Origin: an uncultured Eubacteriales bacterium
GTDB lineage: Bacteria; Bacillota; Clostridia; Oscillospirales; Acutalibacteraceae
DNA length: 60,400 nucleotides
Direction: 5' to 3'
Assembly (NCBI GenBank): GCA_900315605.1
Contig: OMZU01000004.1
Coordinates: 1-60,400 of the forward strand
Part shown: piece by piece, positions 23,942-33,594 of the stretch
Position numbering within the stretch: position 1 is the first letter of the stretch
Layout: each line of letters opens with the position of its first letter
The notes under the pieces: model-generated
Databases searched by the model: none
Told to the model about the DNA's origin: nothing
Seen by the model: only the letters and a program-made list of their open reading frames with translations
Translations under genes and position numbers: made by a program

Positions 23942-26029
23942 ATGTCAGATTTGGTAATTGTGGAGTCACCCGCCAAAGCAAAAACCATAAAAAAATATCT
24001 CGGACCCGATTATGAGGTTGTCGCCTCAATGGGTCACGTCAGAGATTTGCCAAAGGCAAGGCTCAGCGTTGATATAAAGCACGGCTTCGCTCCCAAGTAC
24101 GATATAATAAAAGGAAAGGAAAAGCTTGTCAAGGAATTGAAGGGTCTTGCGGAAAAGAGCGACAATGTGTATCTTGCAACCGACCCCGATCGCGAAGGCG
24201 AGGCTATTTCCTGGCATCTGGCGTATATTCTGGGCTTGCCCGAGGATTACTGCAAAAGAGTAGAATTTAACGAGATCACAAAAACAGGCGTTACAAACGG
24301 AATGGAGCACCCCAGAGCGATCAACAACGATCTTGTTGACGCTCAGCAGGCAAGAAGGATCCTTGACCGACTTGTGGGCTATAAGCTCAGTCCGTTTATT
24401 TCGCAAAAAATCCGCAGAGGACTTTCTGCCGGAAGAGTACAGTCCGTTGCGCTTAGAATAATTTGCGACAGAGAGAATGAGATCCGTAAGTTCAAGCCCG
24501 AAGAATACTGGTCAATAGACGCAAAGTTTATTCCAAAGGGTAGCAGAAAATCCTTTGCTGCAACTCTTTATTCGGATAAGAACGGAAAAATTAAGATCCA
24601 AAATCAAGAGCAGGCTGACAAGATCGAAGCAGATCTGAAGGACGCCGAATACACGATCACAAAGGTAAGGCACGGAACAAGAAAAAAATCACCTGCGCCG
24701 CCGTTCATAACCTCAACGCTCCAGCAGGAGGCTTCAAGAAAGCTCGGCTTCCAGTCAAGACGCACCATGAAGGTAGCTCAGGAATTATATGAAGGCGTTG
24801 AAATCGAGGGAATGGGCGCGACCGGTCTTATCACATATATGCGTACCGACTCTCTGAGAATTTCAAACTTAGCTATCGACGAAGTTACAAAATATATTGA
24901 GCAGGCATACGGCAAGGAGTATCTTCCTGCACAGCCCAGGCATTTTAAGTCCAGAAGCAACGCACAGGATGGCCACGAAGCGATAAGACCTTCTATGCCG
25001 TCGCTCACTCCGGATTCGATAAAAAGCAGCCTGACCTCTGACCAATACAAGCTTTATAAGCTTATTTGGAGCAGATTTACTGCCTGTCAGATGGCTGAAT
25101 GTATACAAAAGACAACTCAGGCGGAGATCGAAGCCAACGGCTACACCTTCAAGGCTTCGGGATATTACGTTGATTTTCCCGGCTTTACCGCGCTTTATGT
25201 TGAGGGTAAGGACGAAGCCGAGGAAAAAAGCTCTCAGCTTCCGCCGCTTGAAAAAAACATGTCTGCAAGATGCAAGGAACTCAAGAAGAGCCAGCACTTC
25301 ACTCAGCCTCCGGCTCGATATACGGAAGCAAGTCTTATCAAAACTCTTGAGGAATACGGAATCGGCAGACCTTCAACCTATGCCGCAACGATCACGACCC
25401 TGACAAGCAGGGAATATGTTAAGCGCGAGGCAAAGAGCCTTGTTCCCACAGAGCTGGGCGAGGTGATCACAAAGCTGATGAAGGAACGCTTTCCGAATAT
25501 TGTAAACGTAAAATTTACCGCACAGATGGAAGAAAACCTTGATATGGTTGAAAACGGCTCGGAGCAGTGGGTCGATTTGCTCGACAGCTTCTACGGCGAC
25601 TTTGAGAAAACCTTAAAGGACGCCAAGGCTGAAATGGAAGGCGTCAAGCTCAAGCTAAAAGAGGATGAAACCGATATCGTCTGCGAAAAATGCGGCAGAA
25701 AAATGGTCGTTAAGGTTGGCAGATACGGTAAATTCATAGCGTGTCCGGGATATCCCGAGTGTAAAAATATCAAAAAATATGTTGAAAAAACCGGAACTGT
25801 CTGCCCAAAATGCGGCGGAGACGTTATTGTAAAGCACACAAAAACCAAAAGGGTGTTCTACGGCTGCGCAAATTATCCGGAATGTGATTTTGTAAGCTGG
25901 AATGAGCCTACAAATGAGAAATGTCCTAACTGCGGCGAAATTCTTTATAAGAAAAAAGGCAAAAAGCCTGTCCTTTTCTGTGCAAAAGAAGGCTGCGGTT
26001 ATACAAAATCAGGCAAAACGGAAGAATGA
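23942..26029 (+). CDS. topA: DNA topoisomerase I (type IA)
   Basis: 695 residues. Relaxes negative supercoils through a 5'-phosphotyrosine intermediate. The TOPRIM domain begins LVIVESPAKAKTIKKYLG and contains TDPDREGEAISWH; the catalytic tyrosine is in TYMRTDS (about residue 299). Three C-terminal zinc ribbons are complete or nearly so: CEKCG...CPGYPEC, CPKCG...CANYPEC, CPNCG...CAKEGC. One base separates it from dprA, the usual Firmicute order, and it overlaps trmFO by 4 bases. Confidence 0.97.
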   Translation: MSDLVIVESPAKAKTIKKYLGPDYEVVASMGHVRDLPKARLSVDIKHGFAPKYDIIKGKEKLVKELKGLAEKSDNVYLATDPDREGEAISWHLAYILGLPEDYCKRVEFNEITKTGVTNGMEHPRAINNDLVDAQQARRILDRLVGYKLSPFISQKIRRGLSAGRVQSVALRIICDRENEIRKFKPEEYWSIDAKFIPKGSRKSFAATLYSDKNGKIKIQNQEQADKIEADLKDAEYTITKVRHGTRKKSPAPPFITSTLQQEASRKLGFQSRRTMKVAQELYEGVEIEGMGATGLITYMRTDSLRISNLAIDEVTKYIEQAYGKEYLPAQPRHFKSRSNAQDGHEAIRPSMPSLTPDSIKSSLTSDQYKLYKLIWSRFTACQMAECIQKTTQAEIEANGYTFKASGYYVDFPGFTALYVEGKDEAEEKSSQLPPLEKNMSARCKELKKSQHFTQPPARYTEASLIKTLEEYGIGRPSTYAATITTLTSREYVKREAKSLVPTELGEVITKLMKERFPNIVNVKFTAQMEENLDMVENGSEQWVDLLDSFYGDFEKTLKDAKAEMEGVKLKLKEDETDIVCEKCGRKMVVKVGRYGKFIACPGYPECKNIKKYVEKTGTVCPKCGGDVIVKHTKTKRVFYGCANYPECDFVSWNEPTNEKCPNCGEILYKKKGKKPVLFCAKEGCGYTKSGKTEE

Positions 26030-27342
26030 AATATATTAACGTGATCGGTGCAGGGCTTGCCGGGTGCGAGGCGGCAATGCAGATAGCAAGCCGCGGCATT
26101 GAGGTTCACCTTTATGAGATGAAGCCCAAGAAAAAAACTCCGGCACATCATTCGGATTTGTTCGGCGAGCTGGTTTGCTCAAACTCGCTGAAAGCCAAGC
26201 GAATCGAAAGTGCGGCAGGTCTTTTGAAGGAAGAAATGCGCAGGCTGGATTCATTTTTAATGAAATGCGCCGACAAATGCGCTGTTCCTGCCGGCGGAGC
26301 CTTGGCGGTTGACAGAGAGGAATTCTCTAGGTTTGTTACCGAGGAAATCAAAAGCAATCCCAAGATCAAGGTTTTTAATGAAGAAATAACCGAAATCCCG
26401 ACTGATTCTGTAACAATAATCGCGACAGGTCCCTTGACCTCAGACGCGCTTGCAGATGAGATCCGAAAAATGTTCGGCGATTCTCTTTCTTTTTTTGACG
26501 CCGCAGCTCCGATTGTTACTGCGGAAAGCGTGGATATGGATTTTGCGTTCACCCAATCAAGATATGACAGAGGCGGCGAGGACGATTACATTAATTGCCC
26601 TATGAACAAAGCCGAATACGAACGCTTTTACAATGCCTTGATTTCAGCCGAACGCGCACCGCTTCATGATTTTGACGTAAACAATCCAAAGGTATACGAG
26701 GGCTGTATGCCCGTTGAGGTTATGGCTCAGCGAGGAGAAGGTACGCTTCGCTTTGGCCCGATGAAGCCTGTGGGTCTTGTCGATCCAAAAACCGGTCATC
26801 GACCCTGGGCGGTTTTGCAGCTTAGAAAAGAAAACTCGGCAGGAACGATGTACAATCTTGTCGGTTTTCAGACTAACCTAAAATTTCCTGAGCAAAAGCG
26901 CGTTTTCTCGCTTATTCCTGCACTGCACAGGGCTGAATTTGTACGCTACGGCGTTATGCACCGTAATACTTTTATTTGTTCCCCAAAGGTTTTGAACTCT
27001 GATTTTTCTGTAAAAGAAAATAAAAATCTGTTTTTTGCCGGACAAATAACAGGCGTAGAGGGATATATGGAGTCAGCTTCCTCGGGAATCATCGCCGGAA
27101 TAAACGCTTGCAGAGTACTTGACGGAAAACAAACGATCATTTTTCCGCGAACAACAATGCTCGGCGCGCTTTTCGGTTACATTTCCGACGCATCGGTCAA
27201 GAAATTCCAGCCGATGGGAGCGAACCTCGGGATTTTGCCCGAGCTTGAGAACCGACCGAGAGACAAAAAGGAACGTGCCGCAGCATACGCAGCGCGCGCG
27301 CTTTCCGATTTAGATAATTTTGTAAAAACAACTGAGGTTTGA
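26026..27342 (+). CDS. trmFO: Methylenetetrahydrofolate-tRNA-(uracil-54-C5)-methyltransferase
   Basis: 438 residues, normal length. FAD- and folate-dependent enzyme making m5U54 in the T-loop of tRNA. The FAD-binding motif is NVIGAGLAGCEAA at the N-terminus. Further family motifs are EMKPKKKTPAH, LVCSNS and FAGQITGVEGYMESASSG. It starts at an ATGA overlap with topA, the standard topA-trmFO order of Firmicutes. Confidence 0.97.
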   Translation: MKYINVIGAGLAGCEAAMQIASRGIEVHLYEMKPKKKTPAHHSDLFGELVCSNSLKAKRIESAAGLLKEEMRRLDSFLMKCADKCAVPAGGALAVDREEFSRFVTEEIKSNPKIKVFNEEITEIPTDSVTIIATGPLTSDALADEIRKMFGDSLSFFDAAAPIVTAESVDMDFAFTQSRYDRGGEDDYINCPMNKAEYERFYNALISAERAPLHDFDVNNPKVYEGCMPVEVMAQRGEGTLRFGPMKPVGLVDPKTGHRPWAVLQLRKENSAGTMYNLVGFQTNLKFPEQKRVFSLIPALHRAEFVRYGVMHRNTFICSPKVLNSDFSVKENKNLFFAGQITGVEGYMESASSGIIAGINACRVLDGKQTIIFPRTTMLGALFGYISDASVKKFQPMGANLGILPELENRPRDKKERAAAYAARALSDLDNFVKTTEV

Positions 27343-27343
27343 T

Positions 27344-28324
27344 ATGAAAATAATAGTTGACGCTTTTGGCGGAGATAACGCGCCTCTTGAAATAATAAAA
27401 GGCTGCGCTCAGGCTGTGGATGAGCTTGGAGCAGAAATCATTCTCACCGGCAAGGAGTCCGTAATAAAAGAAACCGCTCAGTCAAACGGGATATCCCTTG
27501 AAAATATCGAGATCGTTGACTGCGACGAGATCATCACAATGGAGGATAAGGCGGATTCAGTTATCAAAACCAAAAAGAACAGCTCGATGGCTGTCGGATT
27601 ATCTCTGCTCAACGAAGGCAGAGGCGACGCATTTATCAGTGCCGGAAACAGCGGCGCGCTTTGCGTTGGAGCCACACTTGCCGTAAAACGAATAAAGGGG
27701 ATCAAGCGACCCGCCTTCGCTCCCGTGCTTCCGTCGGAAAACGGCTTTTTTATGCTTTTGGACGGCGGAGCGAACGTTGACTGCCGTCCCGAAATGCTAC
27801 ATCAGTTTGCAGTTATGGGTTCGGTATATATGGAAAAGGTCATGGGAGTAAAGAATCCGCGGATCGGTCTTGCAAACGTTGGAGTTGAAGCTCACAAGGG
27901 AACGGAGCTGTATCAGGAAACCTACGGGATTTTGAAAGACAGTGCGTTGAATTTCATCGGAAATGTTGAGGGGCGCGATATTCCAAAGGGGATATGCGAC
28001 GTAGTGGTTTGCGACGGCTTTACCGGAAACTTGATTTTAAAAACCTATGAGGGCGTTGCCATTACACTTATGAAAAAAATCAAGCATATGTTTGCCGACA
28101 GTGTAAAGGGCAAGCTTGCCGCAGGGCTGGTTATGAAGGATATAAAGGATTTGAAAACGCGCTTTAATTATAACGCCTACGGCGGTGCGCCGATTTTGGG
28201 AGCGTCAAAGCCTGTTTTTAAGGCTCACGGCGATTCCAAGGCAGTCACTCTTAAAAACGCTGTCAGGCTTTCGATGGATTATGTTAAAGCAAACGCCATA
28301 GAGGAGATCTCCTCGTCGATTTAA
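27344..28324 (+). CDS. plsX: Phosphate acyltransferase PlsX
   Basis: 326 residues. Converts acyl-ACP and phosphate to acyl-phosphate, feeding PlsY in phospholipid synthesis. N-terminus IIVDAFGGDNAPLEIIKG; further motifs SAGNSGAL and VVCDGFTGNLILKT. It is directly followed by rnc with a 13-base gap. The acpP gene that often lies between plsX and rnc in Clostridia is absent here. Confidence 0.96.
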   Translation: MKIIVDAFGGDNAPLEIIKGCAQAVDELGAEIILTGKESVIKETAQSNGISLENIEIVDCDEIITMEDKADSVIKTKKNSSMAVGLSLLNEGRGDAFISAGNSGALCVGATLAVKRIKGIKRPAFAPVLPSENGFFMLLDGGANVDCRPEMLHQFAVMGSVYMEKVMGVKNPRIGLANVGVEAHKGTELYQETYGILKDSALNFIGNVEGRDIPKGICDVVVCDGFTGNLILKTYEGVAITLMKKIKHMFADSVKGKLAAGLVMKDIKDLKTRFNYNAYGGAPILGASKPVFKAHGDSKAVTLKNAVRLSMDYVKANAIEEISSSI

Positions 28325-28337
28325 AGAGGTTGTAATA

Positions 28338-29015
28338 ATGCAGGAACTGGAAAAGAAAATCGGATACAACTTTAAAGACAAGTCCTTACTGAATGTTGCT
28401 CTTACTCATTCTTCTTATGCCAACGAGCATAAATCCAAACACATAAAGTATAATGAACGTCTGGAATTTTTGGGCGACGCCGTTTTGTCGATCGTTGTTT
28501 CGGACTACATATTCAAGCATTGTCCGGAGCTTCCGGAGGGTGAGCTGACAAAGCTTAGAGCGTCTCTTGTTTGCGAAAAATCGCTTTTTGAATTTGCCAA
28601 AATAATTGATCTCGGAAAATATCTTGTGCTCAGCAAAGGAGAAAGAAACAATGGCGGAGCAGAAAGACCTTCGATCCTTTCCGACGCGTTCGAGGCTTTG
28701 ATAGCGGCGATTTATATTGACGGCGGTATTGAACCGGCAAAAAAGCATATACTCAATTTTGTTGTTCCGTCAATAAAAAATTCAAAGAAAAAGAGCGTAA
28801 GAGATTATAAAACCACTCTTCAGGAAATTATTCAAAAAAATCCGGGAGAACGTCTTGAATATGTTCTCGTCAGCGAATCCGGACCCGATCACGACAAGCA
28901 TTTTGTTGTTGAAGTCCATCTTAACAGCAACATTATCGGCAAGGGCGGCGGCAGAAGCAAAAAAGAAGCCGAACAGCAGGCAGCAAGAGAAGCATTGGAG
29001 CTGATGGGATATTAA
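28338..29015 (+). CDS. rnc: Ribonuclease III
   Basis: 225 residues. Cleaves double-stranded RNA in rRNA and mRNA processing. The catalytic domain has ERLEFLGDAVLS and the second acidic cluster DAFEALIAAIYIDGG; the C-terminal double-stranded-RNA-binding domain covers about 157-225 and ends with GGGRSKKEAEQQAAREALELM. Its TAA stop overlaps the presumed ATT start of the next gene by three bases of frame-shifted sequence (29011-29015). Confidence 0.97.
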   Translation: MQELEKKIGYNFKDKSLLNVALTHSSYANEHKSKHIKYNERLEFLGDAVLSIVVSDYIFKHCPELPEGELTKLRASLVCEKSLFEFAKIIDLGKYLVLSKGERNNGGAERPSILSDAFEALIAAIYIDGGIEPAKKHILNFVVPSIKNSKKKSVRDYKTTLQEIIQKNPGERLEYVLVSESGPDHDKHFVVEVHLNSNIIGKGGGRSKKEAEQQAAREALELMGY

Positions 29016-29997
29016 GCAGGGAAATATTTCGATTTTTATACCTCACAACGGCTGTCCTCATCAATGCTCTTTTTGTAACCAGAGGAACATAACCGGTCAG
29101 CAAGCTCAGCCGTCTGCAAAGGATGTTGAACAGATTTTGAGCAAGGCTCTTGAAGAAAAAGGCGAGGAAGCAAAAAATATTGAAATCGCTTTTTTCGGAG
29201 GAAGCTTTACTGCGATCGACAGGGAATACATGCTTTCTCTTTTGAAAGCGGCGAACAAATTCACAGATCACTTTGGCGGGATCAGGATATCCACACGACC
29301 TGATTATATTGATCCGGAAATTCTCGAAATCCTTGCAAATCATAACGTTACTTCAATCGAGCTTGGCGCACAGTCAACCGATGAAACCGTGCTTGCATCA
29401 AATAATCGCGGTCACAGCAAAAAGCATATCTTTATCGCTTCCGACCTTATCAAATCCTTTGGCTTTTCGCTTGGACTGCAAATGATGACAGGGCTCTACG
29501 GCTCTGACTTTGACAAAGACAGACAAACGGCTCTTGATTTTGTCAGCCTCAGACCAGATACCGTGAGGATATATCCGACAGTCATCATGAAAGACACCGA
29601 GCTTGCAAGCTTGTATAACAATGGTAGCTTTGTTCCTTATACGCTTGAAGAATCGGTTTCACTCTGCACGGAGCTCATAACCCTTTTTGAAAGGGAAAAC
29701 ATAAAAATCATCAGGCTTGGGCTTCATTATTCCGACAGCCTTGCGCAAAACAGTCTGGGCAATAATTATCATCCCGCATTTAAGGAACTTTGCGAGAGCA
29801 AGCTTATGCTTGAAAAATTCCTTGCTTTGGCAAAATTCCCCGAAAAACGGGAAATCAGAGTTTTTATAAACCCAAAATCGCTTTCAAAGCTTTTGGGACA
29901 GAAAAAATGCAATTTAAACAAGCTTGAGGGCTTGGGCTACAAGCTCAAAATCGAATTTGACGACGAGCTTGATAAATACGGAATGTACATTTTATAG
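29011..29997 (+). CDS. Radical SAM protein, Elp3-like (short form), with a non-AUG start
   Basis: 328 residues if started at ATT 29011. The radical SAM cluster GCPHQCSFC (CxxxCxxC) lies near residue 13, upstream of the first in-frame ATG at 29137, so that ATG cannot be the start. Between the in-frame stop at 29002-29004 and the cysteines no ATG, GTG or TTG exists. ATT 29011 has GGAG at 28997-29000 and gives MKQGNISIFIPHNGCP, the usual N-terminal length. Further motifs are FFGGSFTAI, STRPDYI and ELGAQS. It lacks the acetyltransferase domain of true Elp3. Its position between rnc and smc is typical of Clostridia; the substrate is unknown. Confidence 0.87.
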   Translation: MKQGNISIFIPHNGCPHQCSFCNQRNITGQQAQPSAKDVEQILSKALEEKGEEAKNIEIAFFGGSFTAIDREYMLSLLKAANKFTDHFGGIRISTRPDYIDPEILEILANHNVTSIELGAQSTDETVLASNNRGHSKKHIFIASDLIKSFGFSLGLQMMTGLYGSDFDKDRQTALDFVSLRPDTVRIYPTVIMKDTELASLYNNGSFVPYTLEESVSLCTELITLFERENIKIIRLGLHYSDSLAQNSLGNNYHPAFKELCESKLMLEKFLALAKFPEKREIRVFINPKSLSKLLGQKKCNLNKLEGLGYKLKIEFDDELDKYGMYIL

Positions 29998-30006
29998 GGG
30001 TAATTA

Positions 30007-33000
30007 ATGCGTTTAAAATCATTGGAAGTACAGGGCTTTAAGACATTTCCCGATAAAACTAAATTAAGCTTTGAGCAAGGCATAACCTCTGTTGTCGGAC
30101 CCAACGGTTCGGGAAAAAGCAACATAAGCGACGCGATCCGCTGGGTGCTTGGCGAGCAGTCGCCAAAAAGCCTGCGCTGCTCCAAAATGGAGGACGTGGT
30201 TTTTAACGGCACAGACAAGCGAAAAAAGCAGGGCTACGCCGAGGTCACGCTCAACATTGATAATTCTGACAGATTTCTCGAATTTGACGGCGACAACATC
30301 GCCGTAACACGAAGATACTACAGAAGCGGCGAAAGTGAATACTTGATAAACAAGGCCGCGGTCAGGCTAAAGGACATTAACGAGCTGTTTATGGATACCG
30401 GCTTGGGTCGCGACGGATATTCTATGATCGGTCAGGGCAAGATAGACAGCATCGTTTCGTCAAAGGGCGAGGACAGGCGCGAGATCTTTGAAGAAGCTGC
30501 CGGAATTTCACGCTACAGATACAGAAAAACCGAAGCCGAAAGACGGCTTAAAAGCACAGAGGATAACCTGCTCAGGCTCAGAGATATTGTAACCGAGCTT
30601 GAGGAAAGAGTAGGTCCGCTTGAAAAGCAATCTGAAAAAGCACAGCAGTTTTTGAAGCTTTCGGAAGAAAAGCGCGGCTTGGAAATCGCACTTTGGCTCA
30701 GAACTCTTGACAATTCTCAGGACAAAATAAAAGCTCAGGAAGAAAAGATTTCAATTACAAAGGCTCAGTATGACGACGCCGAAGCGGCTCTTGAAAGTAT
30801 TCAGGTCGAAACCGAGGAAATATATCTTAAAAACGGACAGCTTCTTTCTCAAATTGAAGAGATCCGCGATAAAATATCAGGGCTTGAAGGTGAGATTTCG
30901 GAAACAAAAGCCAAAATTTCCGTTTCCGAAAACGATATACTTCATAACCGCGAAAATATAGACAGAATCAACGGAGAGATCGCACAATTACAAAAAAATG
31001 CAGACGAGCTTGAAAAAACAGTTGCCGAAAAAGAAGCCCGTATTGCCGTTCTTGACAAAGAGATAATCAGCAAACAGAAGCATTACAGCGAGCTTTCAGA
31101 GGAACTGAACCTTATAAATATCGATTCGGGAAAAAGCAGCGATATTTTGCAAAAGCTTACTGCGGAGCTTTCTGCTCTTACTTCTCAGTCAGCGGACGAG
31201 AGAGTAATTGACATGACCTCTGAGAGCACGATAGCGGAGCTGAGCTCAAGAAAAGAAGCTCTTTTAAAAGCCAACAGCGAGAGAAAAGAGCAGCTTGAAG
31301 CTTTGAGCGAGCTGTTTGACGATTATACGTCAAAGCAAAAACAGCTTGAAGAAAATATCGATTCTCTTTCAAATACGATCAGCGGACTTGAAATAAAGCT
31401 TTCCGCACGTGAAAACAAGAAAAATTCTTTAAAAGCAGAATGTGACAAATTAATGCTCGATGCACGCGAGCACGGCAGAAAGATTTCTTTTCTTGAAAAC
31501 CTTGAAAAAAACCTTGAAGGCTTTTCAAAAAGCGTTAAGATCGTTGTCAATGCATCAAAAAACGGAAAACTAAAAGGTGTTTTTGGTCCTGTTTCAAGAG
31601 TTATTTCCGTTCCGTCAAAATACAGCGTTGCAATAGAAACCGCTTTGGGCGCGGCTATGCAGAATATTGTTGTTGAAACCGACGAGGACGCAAAGCAGGC
31701 TATAAGATTTTTAAAATCAACAGACGGCGGACGGGCAACCTTTTTGCCGCTGAATACGATAAAACCGCGCGAGCTGAGGGAAGCAGGACTTGACGATTGC
31801 TACGGATATGTCGGAATTGCGTCATATCTATGTTCCTGCGACGATAAATTTAAAAGCATACTTTCAAATCTTCTCGGAAAAATCGTTATTGCCGAGGACT
31901 TGAACTGCGCGGCTTCTATTGCAAAAAAATACTCCTACCGCTTTAGAGTGGTTACTTTGGACGGTCAGGTAGTAAATGCCGGCGGCTCGCTCACGGGCGG
32001 ATCGCTGAATAAAAATACCGGACTTCTCAGCAGAGCAAGCGAGATCATGTCGCTTAAAGCCGACGCGCAAAAGCTTGCCGAAAAATTAAAAACCTCCGAA
32101 GCAGAGTTTGAAGCAGCAACAAGGGAATTTGGAGCTATTGAAGCACAGCTTCTCGGAGCAAACGCAGAGCTTTCAAATCTACAACACGAAAAAATCCGTA
32201 TCGAAGCCGAAACACGCTCATGTCAGACCGAGCTTGATAATACGAAAGCCCTGATTGATTCTGCCGACGTTGAAATATTCGATTGCGACAAAAAATGTGA
32301 AGCTCTGAAAGCTGACGGAATAAAGGCAAAGCAACGCCTTGCACAGCTCAGCAAAACTATTTCGGAAACTGAGGCTCAAATCAATTCGGTGACAGGGAGC
32401 CGCACTCAGCTTACGCAAAAGCGCGAGGAGCTTTCTGCAAAGCTGCAAAGCATCCGTCTTGAAATCGTTACTTCTCAAAAGGATATTGACGCACTGAATA
32501 CGGAGATCGTTTTTGCAAAAAACTCGGGTCACGATCAGGATAAAAAAACAGCCGAGCTTAATGAGCAAATTACCCGTTGTGAGGAAGCGATCGAAAATGC
32601 TCAGGAGAGAATCAGTGATTATAATTCTCAGATCAAAGCTCTTGAGAATACACAAGCATCGCATAATGAACAAATCGAGGCTATCAATACTCAGCGCGAT
32701 ATGCTTGAAAAGCGATCTGCCGAGATCAGAAGTATTGAGAGAAGCAAGAACTCAGAGCGAGAGGTAAGCGGAAGAGAGCTCGCCAGACTTGAAGAAAGAA
32801 AAATCAATATTCAAAATGAATATGAAGAAATCATCGCAAAGCTTTGGGAAGAATACGAGCTTACAAAGCGTGAAGCGGAGCAGTCGGCAATTCAAATAAG
32901 CGACGAAGCCGCTGCACGGCGCAGACTAAATGAGCTGAAACGAGGAATAAAGTCGCTGGGAAATGTGAATGTATCGGCAATCGAAGAATACAAAGAGGTT

Positions 33001-33582
33001 TCCGAGAGATACGCTTTTATGAGCGAGCAGGTTGAGGATGTCGAAAAATCCAAAAAAGAGATCGAAAGGCTAATCATTAACCTGACAAAACAAATGAAGG
33101 AAAGCTTTGTTGATAGCTTTGACGAGATCAACAAAAACTTTACCTACACCTTTAAGGAGCTTTTCGGCGGCGGCACAGCGTCGCTCGCTCTTGCCGATCC
33201 GGAAAATATACTGACCTGTGGAATAGACATTTATGTTCATCCGCCGGGCAAAATCGTAGTTCATCTTGACGCGCTTTCAGGCGGAGAAAAGGCACTTGTG
33301 GCGATCGCGCTTTACTTTGCGATCATGAAGGTTCGTCCTGCGCCGTTTTGCGTTATGGACGAGATCGAAGCCGCGCTCGACGACGTAAACGTGTACCGTT
33401 TTGCAAGTTATCTTAGAAATATGACGGATCATACGCAATTTATTCTCATTACTCACAGACGCGGCACGATGGAAGAAGCCGACGTTTTGTACGGAGTCAC
33501 AATGCAGGATGAAGGAATTTCCAAGCTGTTGGAGCTGCGCTCAACCGAGGTCGCTTCAAAGCTGGGAATCGAAACTAAATAA
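30007..33582 (+). CDS. smc: Chromosome segregation protein SMC
   Basis: 1191 residues, full length. ATPase of the SMC-ScpAB condensin. The N-terminal head has Walker A GPNGSGKSNISDAI (about 32-45). Long coiled coils flank the hinge (about 515-680; KGVFGPVSRVI, GRATFLPLN, GGSLTGGS). The C-terminal head has the signature LSGGEKALVAIAL and Walker B FCVMDEIEAALDD. It starts 9 bases after the radical SAM gene and is followed by ftsY after 12 bases. Confidence 0.97.
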   Translation: MRLKSLEVQGFKTFPDKTKLSFEQGITSVVGPNGSGKSNISDAIRWVLGEQSPKSLRCSKMEDVVFNGTDKRKKQGYAEVTLNIDNSDRFLEFDGDNIAVTRRYYRSGESEYLINKAAVRLKDINELFMDTGLGRDGYSMIGQGKIDSIVSSKGEDRREIFEEAAGISRYRYRKTEAERRLKSTEDNLLRLRDIVTELEERVGPLEKQSEKAQQFLKLSEEKRGLEIALWLRTLDNSQDKIKAQEEKISITKAQYDDAEAALESIQVETEEIYLKNGQLLSQIEEIRDKISGLEGEISETKAKISVSENDILHNRENIDRINGEIAQLQKNADELEKTVAEKEARIAVLDKEIISKQKHYSELSEELNLINIDSGKSSDILQKLTAELSALTSQSADERVIDMTSESTIAELSSRKEALLKANSERKEQLEALSELFDDYTSKQKQLEENIDSLSNTISGLEIKLSARENKKNSLKAECDKLMLDAREHGRKISFLENLEKNLEGFSKSVKIVVNASKNGKLKGVFGPVSRVISVPSKYSVAIETALGAAMQNIVVETDEDAKQAIRFLKSTDGGRATFLPLNTIKPRELREAGLDDCYGYVGIASYLCSCDDKFKSILSNLLGKIVIAEDLNCAASIAKKYSYRFRVVTLDGQVVNAGGSLTGGSLNKNTGLLSRASEIMSLKADAQKLAEKLKTSEAEFEAATREFGAIEAQLLGANAELSNLQHEKIRIEAETRSCQTELDNTKALIDSADVEIFDCDKKCEALKADGIKAKQRLAQLSKTISETEAQINSVTGSRTQLTQKREELSAKLQSIRLEIVTSQKDIDALNTEIVFAKNSGHDQDKKTAELNEQITRCEEAIENAQERISDYNSQIKALENTQASHNEQIEAINTQRDMLEKRSAEIRSIERSKNSEREVSGRELARLEERKINIQNEYEEIIAKLWEEYELTKREAEQSAIQISDEAAARRRLNELKRGIKSLGNVNVSAIEEYKEVSERYAFMSEQVEDVEKSKKEIERLIINLTKQMKESFVDSFDEINKNFTYTFKELFGGGTASLALADPENILTCGIDIYVHPPGKIVVHLDALSGGEKALVAIALYFAIMKVRPAPFCVMDEIEAALDDVNVYRFASYLRNMTDHTQFILITHRRGTMEEADVLYGVTMQDEGISKLLELRSTEVASKLGIETK

Positions 33583-33594
33583 AGGAAGGTTATT

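Noticed and set aside
29137-29997. Start of the radical SAM gene at ATG 29137
   Set aside because: It would remove the CxxxCxxC cluster, which is intact and in frame just upstream.
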